Positions 60,723-64,000 of a stretch of 64,000 bases of DNA are shown in pieces (within the stretch, counting starts at the first letter, position 1; every line of letters starts with the position of its first letter). The stretch lies in the NCBI RefSeq assembly GCF_015751905.1, contig NZ_JADOUF010000001.1:2604001-2668000 (forward strand), given 5' to 3'. Source of the DNA: Longispora fulva. Lineage in GTDB: Bacteria; Actinomycetota; Actinomycetes; Mycobacteriales; Micromonosporaceae. The position numbers and the translations under genes were made by a program. The notes beneath the pieces are model-generated. The model saw only the letters and a program-made list of their open reading frames with translations. It ran no database searches and had not been told where the DNA came from.

Positions 60723-61298
60723 TCAGGCCTCCTTGTGGGATGTGCCGAGCAGGGTGCTCAGCAGGTGCATGATGCGTAGCTCGGTCGCCTCTCGGCTGAG
60801 GCCCCGGTCACGGCGGAGCAGCTTCCAGGTGTAGACGTCGGTCGCGACCACGAGTAGGTCGATGAGAGCTTCTTTGTCCGGGGGCGCCACCTTCTCCAAC
60901 GAGGGGGCGAAGGTCTCCAAGACCCAGTCTCGGTGGAGCTTGCGTCCCCGCTCGGTGATCCGGCAGATCGCTTCCTCCACTCTTTCCTGGGCGAGCAGCA
61001 GGATGACCCCGTCGCCGCGCAACTCGTAGTGCTCGACGATGGCACGGGTGGCACCTTCGACGTCGCCGGGAATGGCTCGCCTCTCCTCGGTGACGACCTC
61101 GGCGCCGTATTCCATTGCTGCGTCGAACAGCCCAACGCGACTCCCGAACTGGCGAAGCACCGTCTGCACGCTCACCCCCGCTCGTTCGGCGACGGCTTCG
61201 AGCGCGATTGCGGGGGTGAGCCGCTCGGTCTGCAGGCCGAAGGCGGCTTGCACGATGCGGCGCCGGGTGGCCTCGACGGTCTCGGCGCGAGTCTTCAT
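60723..61298 (-). CDS. TetR-family repressor of the glycosyltransferase operon
   Basis: 191 residues from ATG 61298 (MKTRAETVEATRRRIVQAAFGL). HTH ALEAVAERAGVSVQTVLRQFGSRVGLFDAAMEYG is clear. The C-terminal part (ALIDLLVVATDVYTWKLLRRDRGLSREATELRIMHLL) is of TetR_C type. The gene precedes the glycosyltransferase and likely represses both. The upstream AT-rich region has a TTGACGTCAA palindrome (61351-61360). Confidence 0.92.
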   Translation of the reverse strand: MKTRAETVEATRRRIVQAAFGLQTERLTPAIALEAVAERAGVSVQTVLRQFGSRVGLFDAAMEYGAEVVTEERRAIPGDVEGATRAIVEHYELRGDGVILLLAQERVEEAICRITERGRKLHRDWVLETFAPSLEKVAPPDKEALIDLLVVATDVYTWKLLRRDRGLSREATELRIMHLLSTLLGTSHKEA

Positions 61299-61319
61299 GG
61301 TGTACTGCCGACTTGTTTT

Positions 61320-61380
61320 CATATCAATTACAGTTCACACCAAATCATAGTTGACGTCAATAGCAATTAACACGAAATCC
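61320..61380 (-). promoter_or_regulatory. AT-rich promoter with palindrome for the TetR/glycosyltransferase operon
   Basis: About 60 bases at markedly low GC within a high-GC window. A perfect 10-bp palindrome TTGACGTCAA (61351-61360) overlaps a possible -35 (TTGACG on the minus strand), and TAATTG boxes lie on either side. Good candidate for TetR autoregulation. Confidence 0.6.
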
Positions 61381-61641
61381 ATCAGGTTCGACCGACCCCA
61401 ACCGACTCTGCGTCTCGAGGTCGATGCATTGATCCTTTGAGTGCTCCTTCAATTCCAGACACCACAACCAGCGGGCGAACCGGCCGGAGGCTTAACGTGA
61501 CTTTCCCGAATGTTGGTCCTCAAGCCCCACGAGTTCCCGGAGTTCAGGGAAACTGAGGGTTCTTCGGGTCGAACTCACGTGGGTTCGGGTCAAAAATGGG
61601 TGTCAGCCTCTGGGTTCCCGGCGAACCTGTGGTCCCGTGGG
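61380..61641. other. Spacer
   Basis: 260 bases between the TetR promoter and the end of the DUF6188 gene. No frame with coding character. Nothing else recognised. Confidence 0.4.
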
Positions 61642-62055
61642 TTACTGCCAGATCGCCAGATCGCCGGCTGACATGCATACCAAGCGCAGATCGGCTGGTC
61701 CGGTCACGCTCCATGCCTCGAAGTCCGGGGCGGGCTTCACGTTGAGGTGCAGGCCGCTGTCGAAGACCAGCCGCAGGCTTCCGGTTTTGAAAACGACCGA
61801 GGACAACACTCGGTTTCCGAACAACGGCAGTGCCGCGGCGACGTCCTGTCGCTCTGGCACCAGCTCGACGGGCTGGGCCGTGGGGCTCCAAGCTGGGCCG
61901 TGGGTCAGCGTCGCTGGAGCTTCGATGGTGACCTCGGCGCCGCAGTCCAGGATCAAAATCAGCTGGTGGCTGACCCGGATCTGCTCGACCTGGCTGCCGC
62001 GGAACGGCAGCAACCAGCGGTCGTCGTGCTCGACGAGGGCGGTCGGTTCGATCAT
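61642..62055 (-). CDS. DUF6188-family protein
   Basis: 137 residues from ATG 62055. DRWLLPFRGSQVEQIRVSHQLILILDCGAEVTIEAPATLTH and LHLNVKPAPDFEAWSVTGPADLRLVCMSAGDLAIW match the small all-beta DUF6188 family common in actinomycetes. Role unknown. It is downstream of the decayed integrase on the same strand and may be a passenger. Confidence 0.82.
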   Translation of the reverse strand: MIEPTALVEHDDRWLLPFRGSQVEQIRVSHQLILILDCGAEVTIEAPATLTHGPAWSPTAQPVELVPERQDVAAALPLFGNRVLSSVVFKTGSLRLVFDSGLHLNVKPAPDFEAWSVTGPADLRLVCMSAGDLAIWQ

Positions 62056-62110
62056 CGGGATAGCCTGACACGTAGGGCTGGGTAAGTTGCGACGGCTGCG
62101 GAATCCGAGC

Positions 62111-63500
62111 TCACTCGAAGTGTCGTTCTGCGGCGGTTTCGAGGTGTTGTCGGGCGGCGTGGGCGTAGCGGATCGCGGTCTTGGGGTCCAGGCCGAACAC
62201 GGCGGGCCAGGTGCAGCGGGTCGGCGCCGACGGTGAGGGCTTCGTCGAGTTGCCGGTCGACGCGGAGTTGTTCGAGGGTCGCGGTCTGGCCGCGGAGGGA
62301 CTTCTTGGCCCAGAAGGTGCTGACCGGGCCGATCTCCACGGCGGTGTGCTGGTTGATGAGTAGGTGAGGGTTGGCGGTGTTCGGCCAGCGGGCGCGGCGA
62401 TGATCCAGCCAGTCGAGGAGGGCCTGGGGGTGAACTCGTCAATCGGGCGGAGGCGTCCGGCGATGATCAGCCTCCGGTTGCCGAGGTCGACGTCGTCGAG
62501 GAGCAGTTGGGCAACCTGCTTGTTGCGACCGGCATGGACGCGGCCAGGACGAGGATCAGCCGGGCGGCCGGGGTGGTTGCCGATGCGACGGCGCGTTCGA
62601 TGTCGGCGGTCCGGAGTTGCTGGATGACGCCGTAGGCGTGTTCGCCGACCTTGATGCCCCGGGTCGTGTTACGGAAGATCAGGTTGTTCTTCCTGCAGAA
62701 GGAGAACAGTGACTGCAGGGACACCAGCACGTTTCTCCTGGTGGAGCCGTTCCTGTCCTCGATCGCGGCGAGGATGTCGTCACGGGTCACCTCGCGTAGG
62801 TGCCCATAGCGGATCGACCAGTCCAGCAGGATTGGCCTGATGTTGTTCATGTGGTTGTAGGTGGTGAACGGAGCCCGGGGCTTGGCGCGCGGTCCGCCGT
62901 CGTGCAGCGTCCGCAGCCAGGTCCCGGTGTCGCCGGCGACGCCGGATGCCAGACCGGTGAGTTTGCGCTCCAGCCAACCGTCGAACGCCCGTGGCCGGTC
63001 GTCGACCAGGACGCCCATTTCGGCGAGAACCTCGGCGACCCGTTGGATCGGAACGGTCGCCCGGTTCAGGCCGGCCAGGAGGTCGGAGTAGAAGACCTGG
63101 TCGCCGTCGACGTGTCCGGACAGCACGATGACGAGGCCGCGGCGGGCTGTGTCGTGAACGATTCGTGGCCATCCCCGCCCCTCGCCGAATCGGTGGGCAA
63201 CATGGGTGGCCCAGGCCAGCCACGGATTGGCCGGATCAGCGGGGCCCTTTCGTCGAACCGGGAGAAGTCGCGGCGGATCCCATCGACGAGCAACGGCTGG
63301 ACCCAGCGGGACGCCGGCCGCGAGACGACCGGAGGGGGCTGCTTGCGGGGCCTTCCTCGACGGCCGTATCCCTTGCCTGGCCCGATCGTCGCAGCACCAC
63401 GCTGGGAGTGCAGGTTCGCCAGGAACAACTGATGATGGGCGCCGACGCCCTCGAGGAAGTGGACTGCGGTGGCCCTTCCACCGGTCTTGCCGCTGGTGCG
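62111..63500 (-). pseudogene. Frame-broken tyrosine recombinase (large type)
   Basis: The minus strand reads LFLANLHSQRGAATIGPGKG then WVQPLLVDGIRRDFSRFDERAPLI, a frame break near 63240, then WLAWATHVAHRFGEGRGWPRIVHDTARRGL to LFSFCRKNNLIFRNTTRGIK. Another break near 62530 is followed by VHAGRNKQVAQLLLDDVDLG, later PIDEFT, PHLLINQHTAVEIGPVSTFW, ATLEQLRVDRQLDEALTVGAD, VFGLDPKTAIRYAHAARQHLE. This is one long integrase-like protein with three or more frameshifts. The catalytic domain is degenerate. Companion to the neighbouring recombinase remnants. Confidence 0.72.
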
Positions 63501-63900
63501 AGCGGCACCATGCGCTCGCGCGCCCCAGAGCCCCGGGCGCCCTTGCCGGCTCGGACGTGCAGTTTCCCGAACCGGCCGAGGTCCCACTTGATGTCGGCGA
63601 GGTCGGGGCGAACTTGCGGCAGGTCACCAGGTCACCCCGCCAGCCGGCGAACAGCACCTCGACCTGCGGCGCTGACGGCGGGATTCGCAGCGCGGCGTCG
63701 CGCTGGCCCCAGGGCCGGTTGAGCTCGTCGATCGGGCACTCGACGATCCGTCCGGTCAGCTGGTGAATCTCGACCTTGTGCCGCAACTCCAGGAACAGGA
63801 AGTACGTCTTCAGCGCCTGCGCCCGGGCCAGCCGGGTGCCCTTCGCCGCTGTGCGCGCGCCCCGCCAAGGGCAGGGCGCCGGCGGGCGCCGCTCGCTGGC
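63500..63900 (-). pseudogene. Tyrosine recombinase remnant with internal deletion
   Basis: Minus strand reads ARAQALKTYFLFLELRHKVE then IHQLTGRIVECPIDELNRPWG and QVEVLFAGWRGDL. Past a frame break near 63615 come DIKWDLGRFGKLHVRAGKGA then RGSGARERMVPL. These are consecutive blocks of a well-known actinobacterial integrase, but the segment between the CRKFAP and DIKWDLG blocks is shortened and the catalytic C-terminus is absent. The upstream end lies near the window edge. Confidence 0.7.
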
Positions 63901-64000
63901 CTGCAACAAACAGCGGCGCTCGCACACCAACGCCACGCCTGCCTATCGCCGGGAAACCCACATCAGCGGTAATGCGGAGGCCAAGCGCCCCCGCCCCGAT

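Overview
The window is high-GC DNA with strong third-position GC bias, GTG/TTG starts, ATGA gene overlaps, mycothiol-type DUF664 proteins, XRE/NB-ARC/TPR regulators and a very long RHS protein. Together these point to a filamentous actinomycete, probably a Micromonosporaceae-like genome (inferred; no rRNA or housekeeping marker is present). No tRNA, rRNA or CRISPR array was seen. The window is a mosaic accessory region: intact small-molecule and regulatory genes are mixed with many decayed insertion sequences and recombinases.

Layout. (1) 1-4.2 kb, + strand: a row of uncharacterised genes, an excisionase-like HTH protein, a membrane GGDEF protein, a winged-helix protein and a transglycosylase/M23 cell-wall hydrolase. 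It looks like part of an integrative or conjugative element. (2) 4.2-13 kb: single-gene cargo, namely a putative cysteine hydrolase, a Nudix hydrolase, two unknown proteins, a MerR/aldo-keto reductase/isochorismatase set with a palindromic operator, a broken IS5 transposase, a methyltransferase, a HExxH protein and a kinase-fold phosphotransferase flanked by imperfect direct repeats. (3) 13-20.8 kb: an XRE-NB-ARC-TPR regulator, a secreted cysteine-rich protein, a truncated IS5 element and a membrane-anchored NACHT NTPase. (4) 21-32.9 kb: a second Nudix, a DUF664 protein, an FtsX-type ABC exporter with a divergent TetR/two-component block, a DUF2871 membrane protein, an oxidoreductase, a VOC protein and a scrap yard of pseudogenes. 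(5) 32.9-34.8 kb: an intact IS1182-family element with a 7-bp target duplication. (6) 34.8-39.4 kb: SUFU-domain, DUF664 and membrane proteins and two phosphotransferases.

(7) 39.8-45.0 kb holds the most system-like block. It has two mini-ORFs, a conserved-looking unknown protein, a winged-helix/MoxR AAA+ ATPase, another unknown protein, and a metallopeptidase-VWA protein. The genes are separated by strong hairpins and the starts are often ATGA-coupled. (8) 45.1-55.4 kb is a polymorphic toxin locus: a 2970-residue secreted RHS/YD-repeat protein with a variable toxin tip and an overlapping low-GC immunity gene. The 3' end of the VWA gene and its terminator recur, diverged, at 56.2-56.4 kb, so the toxin locus sits between two related copies.

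(9) 56.9-64 kb: a frame-disrupted unknown gene and its partner, three decayed tyrosine recombinases, a TetR-controlled glycosyltransferase and a DUF6188 protein. The abundance of integrase, IS5, ISL3 and IS1182 remnants marks this as a recombination hotspot that has collected conflict, detoxification and signalling genes. Several broken frames could also be assembly errors.
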